Shown here: piece by piece, positions 28,301 to 37,751 of the stretch | Numbering within the stretch: position 1 is the first letter of the stretch | Layout: each line of letters begins with the position of its first letter | DNA from: Cupriavidus campinensis | Lineage (GTDB): Bacteria > Pseudomonadota > Gammaproteobacteria > Burkholderiales > Burkholderiaceae | Reading direction: 5' to 3' | Assembly: GCF_905397395.1 (NCBI RefSeq) | Contig: NZ_CAJPVH010000010.1 | Location: forward strand, 62,001 to 126,000 | DNA length: 64,000 nucleotides | Made by a program: the position numbers and the translations under genes | Notes under the pieces: model-generated | Told to the model about the DNA's origin: nothing | The model's input: the letters and a program-made list of their open reading frames with translations, nothing else | Databases searched by the model: none

Positions 28301-28338
28301 CTTCCATCGGACGGGGTCATGGGGGCATACTGCGCCCC

Positions 28339-29100
28339 ATGGTTCCCGCCACCGTCACCGCCACCTTCCGCTTCTACGAGGAGCTGAACGATTTCCTGGC
28401 GCGCACCCGACGCCACCAGGACATCGTCGTGCCCTGCGCCCGCGCGGCCACGGTCAAGCACATGATCGAGGCGCTTGGCGTGCCGCACACCGAGGTGGAG
28501 TTGATCCTGGTCAATGGCGAATCGGTGCCGTTCGACCGCCCCCTGCAGGACGGCGACCGCGTGGCCGTCTATCCCACCTTCGAGGCGTTCGACATCTCGC
28601 CCCTGCTCCGCGTGCGCGATCAGCCACTGCGCGAGACCCGTTTCGTTGCCGATGCCCACCTGGGCGGCCTGGCGCACCTGCTGCGCATGACCGGCTTCGA
28701 CACGCTCTACGACAATCATTTCGAAGACAGCGAGATCGCGCGGATTGCCGCCGAGGAGGGCCGCATCGTGCTCACGCGCGACCGCGAACTGCTCAAGCGG
28801 CGTGGGGTGACGCACGGCTGCTATGTGCGGGCGATCAAGTCGTCGCTCCAGGTGCGGGAGGTCTTCCGGCGGCTGGACCTGGCCCGCAGCGCGCGGCCGT
28901 TCGCGCTGTGCCTGGACTGCAACGTGCCGCTGCACCGGATCGACAAGTCTGACGTGGATGGCCGCGTGCCCGAGGGCGTGCTGGCGCGGCACGCGCGCTT
29001 TGTTACCTGCACGCACTGCCGGCGGGTGTTCTGGGAAGGGTCGCACTGGCGCAAGATGCGCGCGCTGGTGGACGAATTGCTAGGGGAAGCGAACGCTTAA
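28339..29100 (+). CDS. Ubiquitin-like plus Mut7-C RNase/PIN-type domain protein
   Basis: A 253-residue protein with two parts: an N-terminal ubiquitin-like domain (about residues 1-90, ending AVYPTFEAFD) and a Mut7-C domain (FVADAHLGGLAHLLRMTGFD, ILTRDREL-like VLTRDRELLKRR). A C-terminal zinc-ribbon follows with CLDC and CTHC pairs. The Mut7-C fold is PIN-like and predicted to be a nuclease; conserved Asp residues are visible. The start at 28339 is chosen for the domain boundary, with no strong ribosome site. The physiological role is unknown. Confidence 0.85.
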   Translation: MVPATVTATFRFYEELNDFLARTRRHQDIVVPCARAATVKHMIEALGVPHTEVELILVNGESVPFDRPLQDGDRVAVYPTFEAFDISPLLRVRDQPLRETRFVADAHLGGLAHLLRMTGFDTLYDNHFEDSEIARIAAEEGRIVLTRDRELLKRRGVTHGCYVRAIKSSLQVREVFRRLDLARSARPFALCLDCNVPLHRIDKSDVDGRVPEGVLARHARFVTCTHCRRVFWEGSHWRKMRALVDELLGEANA

Positions 29101-29690
29101 AACGCGCCGCCTTCGGTGACGATCCAGTCCATTGGCAGGTCGTGCGGCTGGGCCTGCAAGGGAATCTCGCAGGCCGCGAAGCCGATGCCGATCGCCACTG
29201 GGGTGTCTGCGCGGGCCGCCAGCGTGCGGTCATAGAAGCCGCCGCCGTAGCCGAGGCGGAACTTATCGCGGCTGAAACCGACACAGGGAATGAGCAGCGC
29301 GTCGGGCAACACGGCCTCGGTGCCATCGGGCACGGGAATGTCGTAGTGGCCGGCGCGCATTGTCGTCTCGGGCGTCCAGGCGTGGAAGTCCAGCGGCGTG
29401 CCGGGGCGGCTGACCACGGGCAGCGCGGCCTGGCGGCCCGGCATGCCGTCCAGCCATTGGGCGATGACGGCGCGTGCGTCGAATTCGCCCTGGATCGGCC
29501 AGTAGAAGCCCACGCGCCGCGCGCCAAGGCGTTCGAGCAGGGGCGCCAGCGCGGCGCCGATGCGCGCGTCGGCATTGGCGCGATCCGGCAGGCCGGCGCG
29601 CAGCGCGAGCAGCCGCCGGCGCAGCGCGCGGCGCTCTTCGAGGAATGGCAGGTTTTCTGCCCCGTTGTCTGGGGCCTGTTCAGGCTGCAT
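29097..29690 (-). CDS. fau: 5-formyltetrahydrofolate cyclo-ligase
   Basis: A 197-residue enzyme that recycles 5-formyl-THF to 5,10-methenyl-THF with ATP. The signature GYGGGFYDRTL and an N-terminal basic helix (RRALRRRLLALR) are present. It overlaps the Mut7-C gene tail to tail by four bases and diverges from the lytic transglycosylase gene. In E. coli its homologue follows 6S RNA, but the 118-base gap here is too short for one. Confidence 0.93.
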   Translation of the reverse strand: MQPEQAPDNGAENLPFLEERRALRRRLLALRAGLPDRANADARIGAALAPLLERLGARRVGFYWPIQGEFDARAVIAQWLDGMPGRQAALPVVSRPGTPLDFHAWTPETTMRAGHYDIPVPDGTEAVLPDALLIPCVGFSRDKFRLGYGGGFYDRTLAARADTPVAIGIGFAACEIPLQAQPHDLPMDWIVTEGGAF

Positions 29691-29808
29691 GGCGTGCAAT
29701 AATGGCCGGCACCGCGATCGATCGATGGATCGACATCCGAATACCAACACGCGCGGGGCGCGACCGGGAATCCCGGCGCCGCGCGCGGACCAACAAGGGA
29801 TAGCAAGA

Positions 29809-31794
29809 ATGCCGAAGGGAGTATATCTGCGCCGTGCGCAACGCGCCGCGTGGCTGGCAGGGCTGGGGGCGTTGACAGGTGCATTGCTGGCCACGCCGGC
29901 CTACGCCCAGAAGCGCCCGGCGCCGCAGCCGGCCGCGTTGACCATCCCCAGCAATCCGGACGAGGCCTTTGTCGCGCTGCGCGAGGCCGCCCGCAAGAAC
30001 GATGTGGACCGCACGGCCGCCATCTCGGCCACGCTGGTGGACTACCCAATTCCGTCGTACGTGGAGTATTTCCGCATCAAGCCGCAGATGTTCGATGCCA
30101 GCGGCCTGGCCCGCATCGACGCGCCCGACGAGCAGGTGCGCGTGTTCCTGAAGCGCTACCAGGGCGAGGCGATTGCCGACCGGATGCGCAACGACTGGCT
30201 GCTGGTGCTGGGCAAGAAGCGCGACTGGGCGAACTTCGACGTCGAATACCCGCAGTTCGTGCTCAAGGACGACACGCAGGTGGAGTGCTACGCGCTGCTG
30301 TCGAGTGCGCTCAAGGGCAAGAACGTGGCCGCCGAATCCCGCGCGGTGCTGGCGGACCCGCGCTACTACGGCGAGGGCTGCGTCGACCTGATCAGCTACC
30401 TGGCCCAGAGCCAGCAGATCCAGCGCAGCGACGTGGCGTTCCAGGCACGCCAGGCGCTCGAGCTGAATTTCACCACGCTGGCGGCAAAGATCGCCGCAAC
30501 CGTGCCGGATACACCATCGGCGCCCACGGCGCCGGGGGCGCGCGTGGACAGTGACACGCTGGCCACCGTGGTCAAGATGGCCCGCAGCGATCCGGCCCAG
30601 GCTGCCGCCTACCTGACCGCCACGGGCGGCGCGCTGTCACGCGACGAGCAGGGCGCCGGCTGGGGCGTGATCGGCCAGTACGCGGCCAAGAAGCTGATGC
30701 CGGAAGCGGCTGGCTACTACAAGAACCAGATGACGCTGGGCGGCAACCAGTGGCTGTCCGACGAATCGCAGGAATGGCGCGTGCGCGCCGCGCTGCGCCA
30801 GGGCGACTGGAAGCAGGTGCGCCAGGCCGTGGAACTGATGCGCCCCGAGCTGCGCACCAAGGACCCGGCATGGATCTACTGGTACGCCCGCGCGCTCAAG
30901 GCCGATGGCCGTACCGCGGACGCGCAGACGCAGTTCCAGACCATCGCCGGCCAGTTCAACTTCTACGGCCAGCTGGCCACCGAGGAACTTGGCAACCGCA
31001 TCACGCTGCCGGCGCGCACCACGGTCTCGGATGCCGAGGCCATGGCCATGCGTACGCGGCCCGGCTTCGTGCGCGCGCAGAAGTTCTATGAACTGAACCT
31101 GCGCTTTGAAGGCAATCGCGAGTGGAACTGGGAGCTGCGCAGCATGAGCGACCGCGAACTGCTGGCCGCCGCCGAGTACGCGCGCAAGATCGAACTGCTC
31201 GACCGCACCGTCAACACGGCCGACCGCACCAAGGCGGAGCACGATTTCTCGCTGCGCTTTGTGATGCCGTACCGGGACATCATGCAGCGCGCGACCGATG
31301 ACGTGGGCCTGGACATGGCCTGGGCCTATGGCCTGATCCGCCAGGAATCGCGCTTCATCATGAATGCGCGCTCGTCGGCCGGCGCGCATGGCCTGATGCA
31401 GGTGATGCCGGCCACGGCCAAGTTCGTGGCGCGCAAGATCGGCATGACCGACTTTTCGCCGTCGATGATGAGTGACCCCAATATCAACATCCTGCTCGGC
31501 ACCAGCTACATGAGCATGGTGCTGACGGACCTGGACAGCTCGTGGACCCTGGCCTCGGCGGGCTACAACGCCGGCCCGGGGCGGCCCAAGAACTGGCGCA
31601 GCAGCCTGTCCCGGCCGGTGGAAGGCGCGATCTTTGCAGAGACGATTCCGTTCACGGAAACGCGAACTTATGTCAAGAATGTGCTTTCCAACGCTACGTA
31701 CTATGCTGCATTGATGAGCGGCCGGCCCCAGTCTCTCAAAGACCGCCTGGGAACAGTCGCACCGTCCTCGATCACGACCACCAGCCTGCCTTGA
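29809..31794 (+). CDS. slt: Soluble lytic murein transglycosylase (Slt70 type)
   Basis: A 661-residue periplasmic enzyme with a signal peptide (ends TPAYA, about residue 33), a long helical superhelix (U and L regions) and a C-terminal SLT domain. The catalytic Glu is Glu513 in LIRQESRF, followed by GLMQVMPATA and GYNAGPGR. It cleaves glycan strands to anhydro-muropeptides during wall recycling. The start at 29809 gives the signal peptide. Confidence 0.94.
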   Translation: MPKGVYLRRAQRAAWLAGLGALTGALLATPAYAQKRPAPQPAALTIPSNPDEAFVALREAARKNDVDRTAAISATLVDYPIPSYVEYFRIKPQMFDASGLARIDAPDEQVRVFLKRYQGEAIADRMRNDWLLVLGKKRDWANFDVEYPQFVLKDDTQVECYALLSSALKGKNVAAESRAVLADPRYYGEGCVDLISYLAQSQQIQRSDVAFQARQALELNFTTLAAKIAATVPDTPSAPTAPGARVDSDTLATVVKMARSDPAQAAAYLTATGGALSRDEQGAGWGVIGQYAAKKLMPEAAGYYKNQMTLGGNQWLSDESQEWRVRAALRQGDWKQVRQAVELMRPELRTKDPAWIYWYARALKADGRTADAQTQFQTIAGQFNFYGQLATEELGNRITLPARTTVSDAEAMAMRTRPGFVRAQKFYELNLRFEGNREWNWELRSMSDRELLAAAEYARKIELLDRTVNTADRTKAEHDFSLRFVMPYRDIMQRATDDVGLDMAWAYGLIRQESRFIMNARSSAGAHGLMQVMPATAKFVARKIGMTDFSPSMMSDPNINILLGTSYMSMVLTDLDSSWTLASAGYNAGPGRPKNWRSSLSRPVEGAIFAETIPFTETRTYVKNVLSNATYYAALMSGRPQSLKDRLGTVAPSSITTTSLP

Positions 31795-31878
31795 TGTAAG
31801 CGGGGCCAGCAGGGGGCGCCGTGACCCCGGGCGCGCATCGTGAGATGCCAGCGTTACGTGACCGTCACGGAGCCCACC

Positions 31879-32901
31879 ATGCTGACCAGCAATGTCCTTG
31901 TGATCGGTGGCGCCGGATTCATCGGCAGCCACCTCGTCTCCCGCCTTGCCGGCGCGGCCTCCGCCTCCGGGGTGCCGCGCAACCCCGCCACCAATCCCGA
32001 CAGCCCCATCGCGCCCGAGCGCATCCTGGTGGGCACGCGCCATGCCGAGCATGCCCAGCACCTGTTGCTGCTGCCGCGCGTGGAGGTGTGCGAGCTGGGC
32101 CTGGCCGATGCCGCCGCGCTGGACGACGCCATCGGCTCGGTCGGCATGGATGGCATTGTGGTCAATCTCGTTGGCGTGCTGCATGGCGACCGGGGCGACC
32201 CATATGGCCCCCAGTTCGCCGCCGCGCATGTGGACCTGCCGCGCCAGATCGTGGCTTCCTGCCAGCGCACCGGCGTTCGCCGGCTGATCCACATGAGCGC
32301 GCTCGGCGCGGACCCGCAGGGGCCGTCGATGTACCTGCGCAGCAAGGGCGAGGGCGAGCGCGTGGTGCGCGAGAGCGGGCTCGACTGGACCGTCATGCGG
32401 CCGTCGGTGGTGTTCGGGCCGGACGACCACTTCCTGAACCTGTTCGCCCAGATGCAGCAGATGGCGCCGGTGGTGCCGCTGGCCTGCGCCCAGGCGCGCT
32501 TCCAGCCGGTGTTCGTGATGGATGTGGTGGAGGCTTTCCTGCGCGCGATGGTCAATCCGGCCACGGTGGGCCAGGTCTACGAGGTGGGCGGGCCGCAGGT
32601 CTATACGCTCGAGGAGCTGGTGCGCTTCGCGGGGCGGGCGTCGGGCCATCCGCGCCCGGTGATCGCGCTGCCTGATGCGCTCGCGCGCGTGCAGGCGGCC
32701 GTGCTCGAACACATGCCCGGCGGGCCGGTCATGTCGCGCGATAACCTGGACTCGATGCGGCTGGACAACGTGCTGCACGCGCCGATGTCAGCCGAACTCG
32801 GCCTGGAGCCGTCCAGCCTGGAGTCCGTGATGACCGATGTGCTGGGTGGCCGCAACCGCGAGGCGGCACTCCAGGCCATGCGGGAGAGCGTGCATCGCTG
32901 A
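31879..32901 (+). CDS. Complex I NDUFA9-like SDR/epimerase-fold protein
   Basis: A 340-residue extended short-chain dehydrogenase fold with the NAD(P) motif VLVIGGAGFIGSHLVSRL at the N-terminus. It resembles the NDUFA9-type atypical SDR proteins of proteobacteria; the usual YXXXK is represented by MYLRSKGEGE. CGGAG six bases before the ATG at 31879 supports this start. The function is not assured; it may be a NAD(P)-binding structural or stress protein. Confidence 0.82.
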   Translation: MLTSNVLVIGGAGFIGSHLVSRLAGAASASGVPRNPATNPDSPIAPERILVGTRHAEHAQHLLLLPRVEVCELGLADAAALDDAIGSVGMDGIVVNLVGVLHGDRGDPYGPQFAAAHVDLPRQIVASCQRTGVRRLIHMSALGADPQGPSMYLRSKGEGERVVRESGLDWTVMRPSVVFGPDDHFLNLFAQMQQMAPVVPLACAQARFQPVFVMDVVEAFLRAMVNPATVGQVYEVGGPQVYTLEELVRFAGRASGHPRPVIALPDALARVQAAVLEHMPGGPVMSRDNLDSMRLDNVLHAPMSAELGLEPSSLESVMTDVLGGRNREAALQAMRESVHR

Positions 32902-33045
32902 CACCGCCAGGCCGCCCCCTCCGACGCCGATGTGACTTGCGCTCACAGCCTTGCGAGCGCAATTCATTTGGAGGTGGCGCGGCCCAATGGCTAGAATCAT
33001 CGGTTCAGGCCATTTTCCCTCCCCCGCCCCCCCCAAGGATTCGCG

Positions 33046-33735
33046 ATGAAACTCGTCATCGGCAACAAGAACTACTCGTCCTGGTCGCTGCGCCCCTGGC
33101 TGCTGCTGCGCCAGGCTGGCATCGCGTTCGAGGAGATTCCCGTGCGGCTGGGCACGCCCGGCTTCGCCGCGCAGATCGCCCAGTACTCGCCGGCCGGCAA
33201 GGTGCCGACGCTGGTGGATGGCGACATCACGGTCTGGGATTCCCTGTCGATCTCGGAATACCTGGCTGAACGCTTCCCCGAGAAGGCCCTCTGGCCGGCC
33301 GACCCCGCTGCGCGCGCGCTGGCCCGTTCGGTCTGCGCCGAGATGCATTCGGGCTTCGCCAACGTGCGCAACCAGCTGCCGATGAACGTGACCGCCGTGC
33401 TGCCCGGCTGCGGCTGGAACGTGGCCGTGCAGCGCGAGGTGGAGCGCATCGCCGCGATCTGGACCGACCTGCGCACGCGCTTTGGCGCCGAAGGCCCGTT
33501 CCTGTTCGGCACCTTCACGGTGGCGGACGCGTTCTACGCGCCCGTGGTCTCGCGCTTCGCCACCTACGGCATCCACCTGCCCGACGCGGCCAAGCAATAC
33601 GCCGATTTCATCCTCGCCCTGCCGGCCATGCAAGAATGGATCGCCGCCGCGCGCGAGGAACGCGATTTCCTGGCCGACGACGAGCCGTACCGCACCGTGC
33701 CGGACCATCCGGACGCCATCATCATCCATCACTAG
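33046..33735 (+). CDS. Glutathione S-transferase family protein
   Basis: A 229-residue GST with a thioredoxin-fold N-domain (NKNYSSWSLRPWLLL, SPAGKVPTLVDG, SLSISEYLAE) and an alpha-helical C-domain (FLFGTFTVADAFYAPV). The SSWSLRPW segment supplies a serine near the usual catalytic position. It is seven bases ahead of cca on the same strand. The substrate is unknown. Confidence 0.92.
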   Translation: MKLVIGNKNYSSWSLRPWLLLRQAGIAFEEIPVRLGTPGFAAQIAQYSPAGKVPTLVDGDITVWDSLSISEYLAERFPEKALWPADPAARALARSVCAEMHSGFANVRNQLPMNVTAVLPGCGWNVAVQREVERIAAIWTDLRTRFGAEGPFLFGTFTVADAFYAPVVSRFATYGIHLPDAAKQYADFILALPAMQEWIAAAREERDFLADDEPYRTVPDHPDAIIIHH

Positions 33736-33742
33736 GAATTTC

Positions 33743-34993
33743 ATGCAGGTCTATGCCGTGGGCGGCGCCATCCGCGACCAGTTGCTGGGCAAGCCAAGCC
33801 AGGACCGCGACTACGTGGTGGTGGGCGCCACGCCGGCCGAGATGGAGGCGGCCGGCTACAAGCCCGTGGGCAAGGACTTCCCGGTCTTCCTGCATCCGCG
33901 CACCAAGGAGGAGTACGCGCTCGCGCGTACCGAGCGCAAGACGGCTGCCGGCTACAAGGGCTTCGCGTTCTACTGCGCGCCCGATGTCACGCTGGAAGAC
34001 GACCTGGTCCGGCGCGACCTGACCATCAACGCGATGGCGCAGGCCGTGGACGATGCCGGCCAACTGGTCGGCCCGGTCATCGACCCGTATGGCGGCCAGC
34101 GCGATTTGGCCGCGCGGCTGTTCCGGCATGTCTCCGATGCCTTTGCCGAAGACCCGGTGCGCATTCTGCGCGCGGCGCGGTTTGCCGCGCGCTTCCATGA
34201 TTTCTCCGTGGCGCCCGAGACCGTGGCGCTGATGCGCGCGATGGTCGAGGCGGGCGAGGTCGATGCGCTGGTGCCGGAGCGCGTGTGGCAGGAACTGGCG
34301 CGCGGGCTGATGGAGGCGAAGCCGTCCCGGATGTTCGACGTGCTGCGCGAATGCGGCGCGCTGGCGCGGCTGCTGCCGGAGCTGGACCGGCTCTGGGGCG
34401 TGCCGCAGCGCGCCGAGTATCACCCCGAGGTGGACACGGGCGTGCACGTGATGATGGTGGTCGATCATGCGGCCGCGACGGGCGCGTCGCTGCCGATCCG
34501 CTTCGCGGCGCTGGTCCACGACCTCGGCAAGGGCACCACGCCGGCGGACGTGCTGCCGCGCCACATCGGCCATGAGCAGCGCAGCGTGAAGCTGCTCGAG
34601 GCCGTCTGCGAGCGGCTGCGCGTGCCGAACGACTGCCGCGACCTGGCAGTGCTGGTGGCGCGCGAGCACGGCAATATCCATCGATCGATGGAATTCGGCG
34701 CCGCCGCGCTGACCCGGCTGGTGGAGCGCTGCGACGCGCTGCGCAAGCCGGACCGCTTCGCGGAGGCCCTGCGGGCCTGCGAGGCCGACGCGCGCGGCCG
34801 GCTGGGTTTCGAGGATCGCGATTATCCGCAGACCGAACGCCTGCTGGCGGCGCGGGCGGCCGCGGCCTCTGTCGATGCCGGCGCGATTGCCAAGGCCTGC
34901 GCGGACCGGCCCGATCTGATCAAGGAACGCGTCCACAAGGCCCGCATCGCGGCGGTGGCGGAGCAATTGGGACTGGGCGCGGAGCCCGCCTGA
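33743..34993 (+). CDS. cca: Multifunctional CCA-adding protein
   Basis: A class II tRNA nucleotidyltransferase of 416 residues with VGGAIRDQLLG, the metal-binding DXD (QDRDYVVVG), RRDLTINAMA and the RILRAARFAARF helix. A C-terminal HD phosphohydrolase domain (LVHDLGKGTTP) marks the multifunctional form. It repairs and adds the tRNA 3' CCA end. The ATG at 33743 gives the family N-terminus. Confidence 0.96.
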   Translation: MQVYAVGGAIRDQLLGKPSQDRDYVVVGATPAEMEAAGYKPVGKDFPVFLHPRTKEEYALARTERKTAAGYKGFAFYCAPDVTLEDDLVRRDLTINAMAQAVDDAGQLVGPVIDPYGGQRDLAARLFRHVSDAFAEDPVRILRAARFAARFHDFSVAPETVALMRAMVEAGEVDALVPERVWQELARGLMEAKPSRMFDVLRECGALARLLPELDRLWGVPQRAEYHPEVDTGVHVMMVVDHAAATGASLPIRFAALVHDLGKGTTPADVLPRHIGHEQRSVKLLEAVCERLRVPNDCRDLAVLVAREHGNIHRSMEFGAAALTRLVERCDALRKPDRFAEALRACEADARGRLGFEDRDYPQTERLLAARAAAASVDAGAIAKACADRPDLIKERVHKARIAAVAEQLGLGAEPA

Positions 34994-35003
34994 CGGGCTT
35001 CCC

Positions 35004-35198
35004 CTACAGCAGCTTGCCAATCGCCAGCGCGATCAGCGACAGCAGGATCGTCGAGGCGAACGGCAGCACGAACTCGCGCTTGAATAGCCGGAAGCGCACG
35101 TCGCCCGGCAGGCGCCCCAGGCCGATCTTCTGCAGCCACGGCAGCGAGGCCGAGAGCACGATCACGCAGAGGAAGATGGTGAATGTCCAGCGCAGCAT
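35004..35198 (-). CDS. DUF2905 small membrane protein
   Basis: A 64-residue protein with two membrane segments (about 5-22 and 46-63) flanking the conserved loop GLGRLPGDVRFRLFKREF typical of DUF2905. It starts 12 bases downstream of the MidA-like gene end on the same strand, so it is probably co-transcribed with it. Function unknown. Confidence 0.88.
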   Translation of the reverse strand: MLRWTFTIFLCVIVLSASLPWLQKIGLGRLPGDVRFRLFKREFVLPFASTILLSLIALAIGKLL

Positions 35199-35210
35199 GG
35201 CGGCTGTTCC

Positions 35211-36389
35211 TCAGAGTGCGTGAACGCGATCGCCGCGTGCGAAGCCTGCCAGCGGCAGCGCGTCATCCAGGCCGCGCGTGAGCACGATCACCTTGAACAG
35301 CTCGCCCATCTCGGCCTCGGACAGCAGCTTCTGCACCGCGTTGGCGTGGGGCAGGAAGGCGCGGGCGTCGGTCGGGTCCAGTTCCATCAGCAGCTCGGTG
35401 ATCCCGGCATTCATCAGGAAGCGCGCCTGCGAGGCGAAGCCGGCCACGGACAGCCCTGCGTCCACCGCCGCCTCGGCGATGCCGCTGAAATTGACGTGCG
35501 CGGTGATGTCCTGCAGCCCCGGGTACAGGAACGGATCGGGGTGCGCGTGGTGGCGGTAGTGGCACATCAGCGTGCCCTCGGCGCGCTGCGGATGGTAGTA
35601 CTCGGCCGCCGGGAAGCCGTAGTCGATGAAGAAGGCAGCGCCGCGCGTCAGCATCGCGCCCACCGCCCGCGTGAAGCCTTCGGCCTCGGCATGGGTTTCG
35701 GTGACCATGTCGTGGTCGCCTGGCAGCGCGCGCAGGGCGTCGGGGATGGCGTTGTCCGCCAGCGGACGGTCCTCGAACGTGAACTTGCCGTCGGCCAGCG
35801 CCACGCCGCGCTCGTGCCAGCGGCCGCCCAGGCGCGCGAACAGGCGCACCGGCATGGCGTCGAGCACCTCGTTGCCGACGATAACCCCTTCGAATTGCGC
35901 AGGAAGTTCGTCCAGCCACTGCACGCGGCCAGCCAGATGCGGCGCGCGGGCGGCCAGCGTTTCCTGCTGGCGCACGCGCAGCTCGCCCGACAATTCGACG
36001 ATCTGGTAGGTCTCGGGCAGCGCACCTTCGGTTTCCAGGGCGAGCAGCAGGTCCGCCGCGAGCCGGCCCGTACCGGCGCCGAATTCGAGCACGCGCGGCA
36101 GGTCCATGGCGATCAGCGGCGCGAACTGGCGTGCCAGCGTGCGGGCGAAGAAGGGGGTCAGCTCCGGGGCGGTGATGAAGTCGCTGCCGTCCCGGGCATC
36201 GCGGCCGAACTTGGCGGCGCCGCCACTGTAGTAGCCGAGCCGGGGGGCGTAGAGCGCCAGCGCCATGTAGCGATCGAAGCCGATCCAGCCGTCGGCGGCC
36301 TCGATGGCGTCGCCAATACAGGTGGTCAGGGCCGCGGAGGCGTCCAGCGCGTCGGCGGGGGGAAGGGGTAGACTAGCGACTTTCTGCAT
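35211..36389 (-). CDS. SAM-dependent methyltransferase, MidA/NDUFAF7-like
   Basis: A 392-residue class I methyltransferase of the family that includes mitochondrial MidA/NDUFAF7, an arginine methyltransferase of complex I assembly. Motifs include ITAPELTPFFA, the SAM-binding VLEFGAGTGRLAADLL, GNEVLDAMPV and FIDYGFPAAEYYH. The start at 36389 gives MQKVASLPLP. A TACAAT element on the minus strand (36402-36397) ends seven bases before the ATG, so the message may be leaderless. Confidence 0.9.
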   Translation of the reverse strand: MQKVASLPLPPADALDASAALTTCIGDAIEAADGWIGFDRYMALALYAPRLGYYSGGAAKFGRDARDGSDFITAPELTPFFARTLARQFAPLIAMDLPRVLEFGAGTGRLAADLLLALETEGALPETYQIVELSGELRVRQQETLAARAPHLAGRVQWLDELPAQFEGVIVGNEVLDAMPVRLFARLGGRWHERGVALADGKFTFEDRPLADNAIPDALRALPGDHDMVTETHAEAEGFTRAVGAMLTRGAAFFIDYGFPAAEYYHPQRAEGTLMCHYRHHAHPDPFLYPGLQDITAHVNFSGIAEAAVDAGLSVAGFASQARFLMNAGITELLMELDPTDARAFLPHANAVQKLLSEAEMGELFKVIVLTRGLDDALPLAGFARGDRVHAL

Positions 36390-36405
36390 ACCGCGAATTG
36401 TAGCA

Positions 36406-37224
36406 ATGCCAGATTCCCTGACTGCTGGCGCCTCCGGCGCCCATCCTGCCGCCGCGCGCGGCGTCGCCCTCGTGACCGGCGGCGCACGCCGCCTGGGCCG
36501 TGCCATCGCGCTGGAACTTGCCACGCGAGGCTGGGACGTGGCGATCCACTGCAACCGCTCGCGCGACGAAGCCGAGACGCTCGCCACGCAGATCCGCGGC
36601 CTGGGCCGCCGGGCTGCCGTGCTGCAGGCCGACCTGTCCGACGAAGCGGCCACCGCCAAGCTGATCGCCGCCTGCGCCGACGCGCTCGGCGTGCCGACCT
36701 GCCTGGTCAACAACGCCTCGCTGTTCCAGTACGACGTGGCGACGAGCTTCTCCTACGCCTCGCTCGACACCCACATGCGCACCAACGTGGCCGCGCCGCT
36801 GCTGCTGGCGCGTGAGATGCACAAGGCGCTTGGCGCCGATGGCAACCAGACCGCCCAACGCGGCGTGGTGATCAACCTGCTCGACCAGAAGCTCAACAAC
36901 CTGAACCCGGACTTCCTGTCGTACACGCTGTCCAAGGCCGCGCTGCAGACCGCCACGGTGCAGCTGGCCCAGGCGCTGGCGCCCCGGCTGCGGGTGGTGG
37001 GCGTGGCGCCCGGCATCACGCTGGTGTCCGGCGAGCAGTCCGACCCCGGCTTCGTCCGCGCGCATGGCATGACGCCACTCGGCAAGTCGTCCACGCCGGA
37101 CGACATCGCCCAGGCTGTGGCCTACCTCGCCGGTGCCCAGGCCGTGACCGGCACCACGCTGTATGTGGATGGCGGCCAGCACCTGATGCCGCTGGCCCGC
37201 GACGTGATGTTCCTGACCGAGTAA
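36406..37224 (+). CDS. SDR family oxidoreductase, FolM/pteridine reductase-like
   Basis: A 272-residue classical short-chain dehydrogenase with the NADPH motif ALVTGGARRLGRAIALEL, NNASLFQ and SYTLSKAAL (YXXXK). The TGGARRLGR form and the location just before folB suggest a pteridine or dihydrofolate reductase-like role. The ATG at 36406 lies only 16 bases from the divergent methyltransferase start. Confidence 0.86.
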   Translation: MPDSLTAGASGAHPAAARGVALVTGGARRLGRAIALELATRGWDVAIHCNRSRDEAETLATQIRGLGRRAAVLQADLSDEAATAKLIAACADALGVPTCLVNNASLFQYDVATSFSYASLDTHMRTNVAAPLLLAREMHKALGADGNQTAQRGVVINLLDQKLNNLNPDFLSYTLSKAALQTATVQLAQALAPRLRVVGVAPGITLVSGEQSDPGFVRAHGMTPLGKSSTPDDIAQAVAYLAGAQAVTGTTLYVDGGQHLMPLARDVMFLTE

Positions 37225-37288
37225 TCCCGATCCCCGGTCTTTTTCAAGCTTTTTCCGATTTACCGCAGCACCTGCCCGACGCCCCACC

Positions 37289-37681
37289 ATGACCTTTGCC
37301 GCGCTTTCCCACCCCAGTCTGCAAGACTGCCGCCGCCTGTTCCTGCGCAATTACGAAGTGCAGATCAATATCGGCGTGCACGAATTCGAGAAGAAGGGCG
37401 AGCAGCGCGTGCTGGTCAATATCGACTTGTTCGTGCCGCTGGCCCAGAGCACGCCGCAGGCCGACAAGCTCGACGAAGTGGTGGACTACGACTTCATGCG
37501 CAGCACCGTGGCTGCGCGCATGGCCCAGGGCCACATCCACCTGCAGGAAACGCTGTGCGACGACGTGGCGCGTGCCATGCTGAAGCATCCCAAGGTGCGC
37601 GCCGTGCGCGTTTCCACGGAAAAGCCCGATGTCTACCCGGATTGCGATTCGGTCGGCGTCGAGGTGTTCCACGTCAAGTAG
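37289..37681 (+). CDS. folB: Dihydroneopterin aldolase
   Basis: A 130-residue FolB-fold enzyme of folate synthesis ([20 protein letters not shown], with [10 protein letters not shown] and [10 protein letters not shown]). It follows the pteridine-reductase-like gene by 64 bases on the same strand. The length is normal. Confidence 0.94.
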   Translation: MTFAALSHPSLQDCRRLFLRNYEVQINIGVHEFEKKGEQRVLVNIDLFVPLAQSTPQADKLDEVVDYDFMRSTVAARMAQGHIHLQETLCDDVARAMLKHPKVRAVRVSTEKPDVYPDCDSVGVEVFHVK

Positions 37682-37751
37682 AATACGGGCCCGTCCGACA
37701 GGGCCATCCGACGGGCTTCCCAAGGCCCGCGCCCCGCATCAGGTATGTCTT

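Noticed and set aside
29691-29808. 6S RNA next to the 5-formyl-THF cyclo-ligase gene
   Set aside because: The gap is 118 bases, too short, and the 6S fold is not seen.
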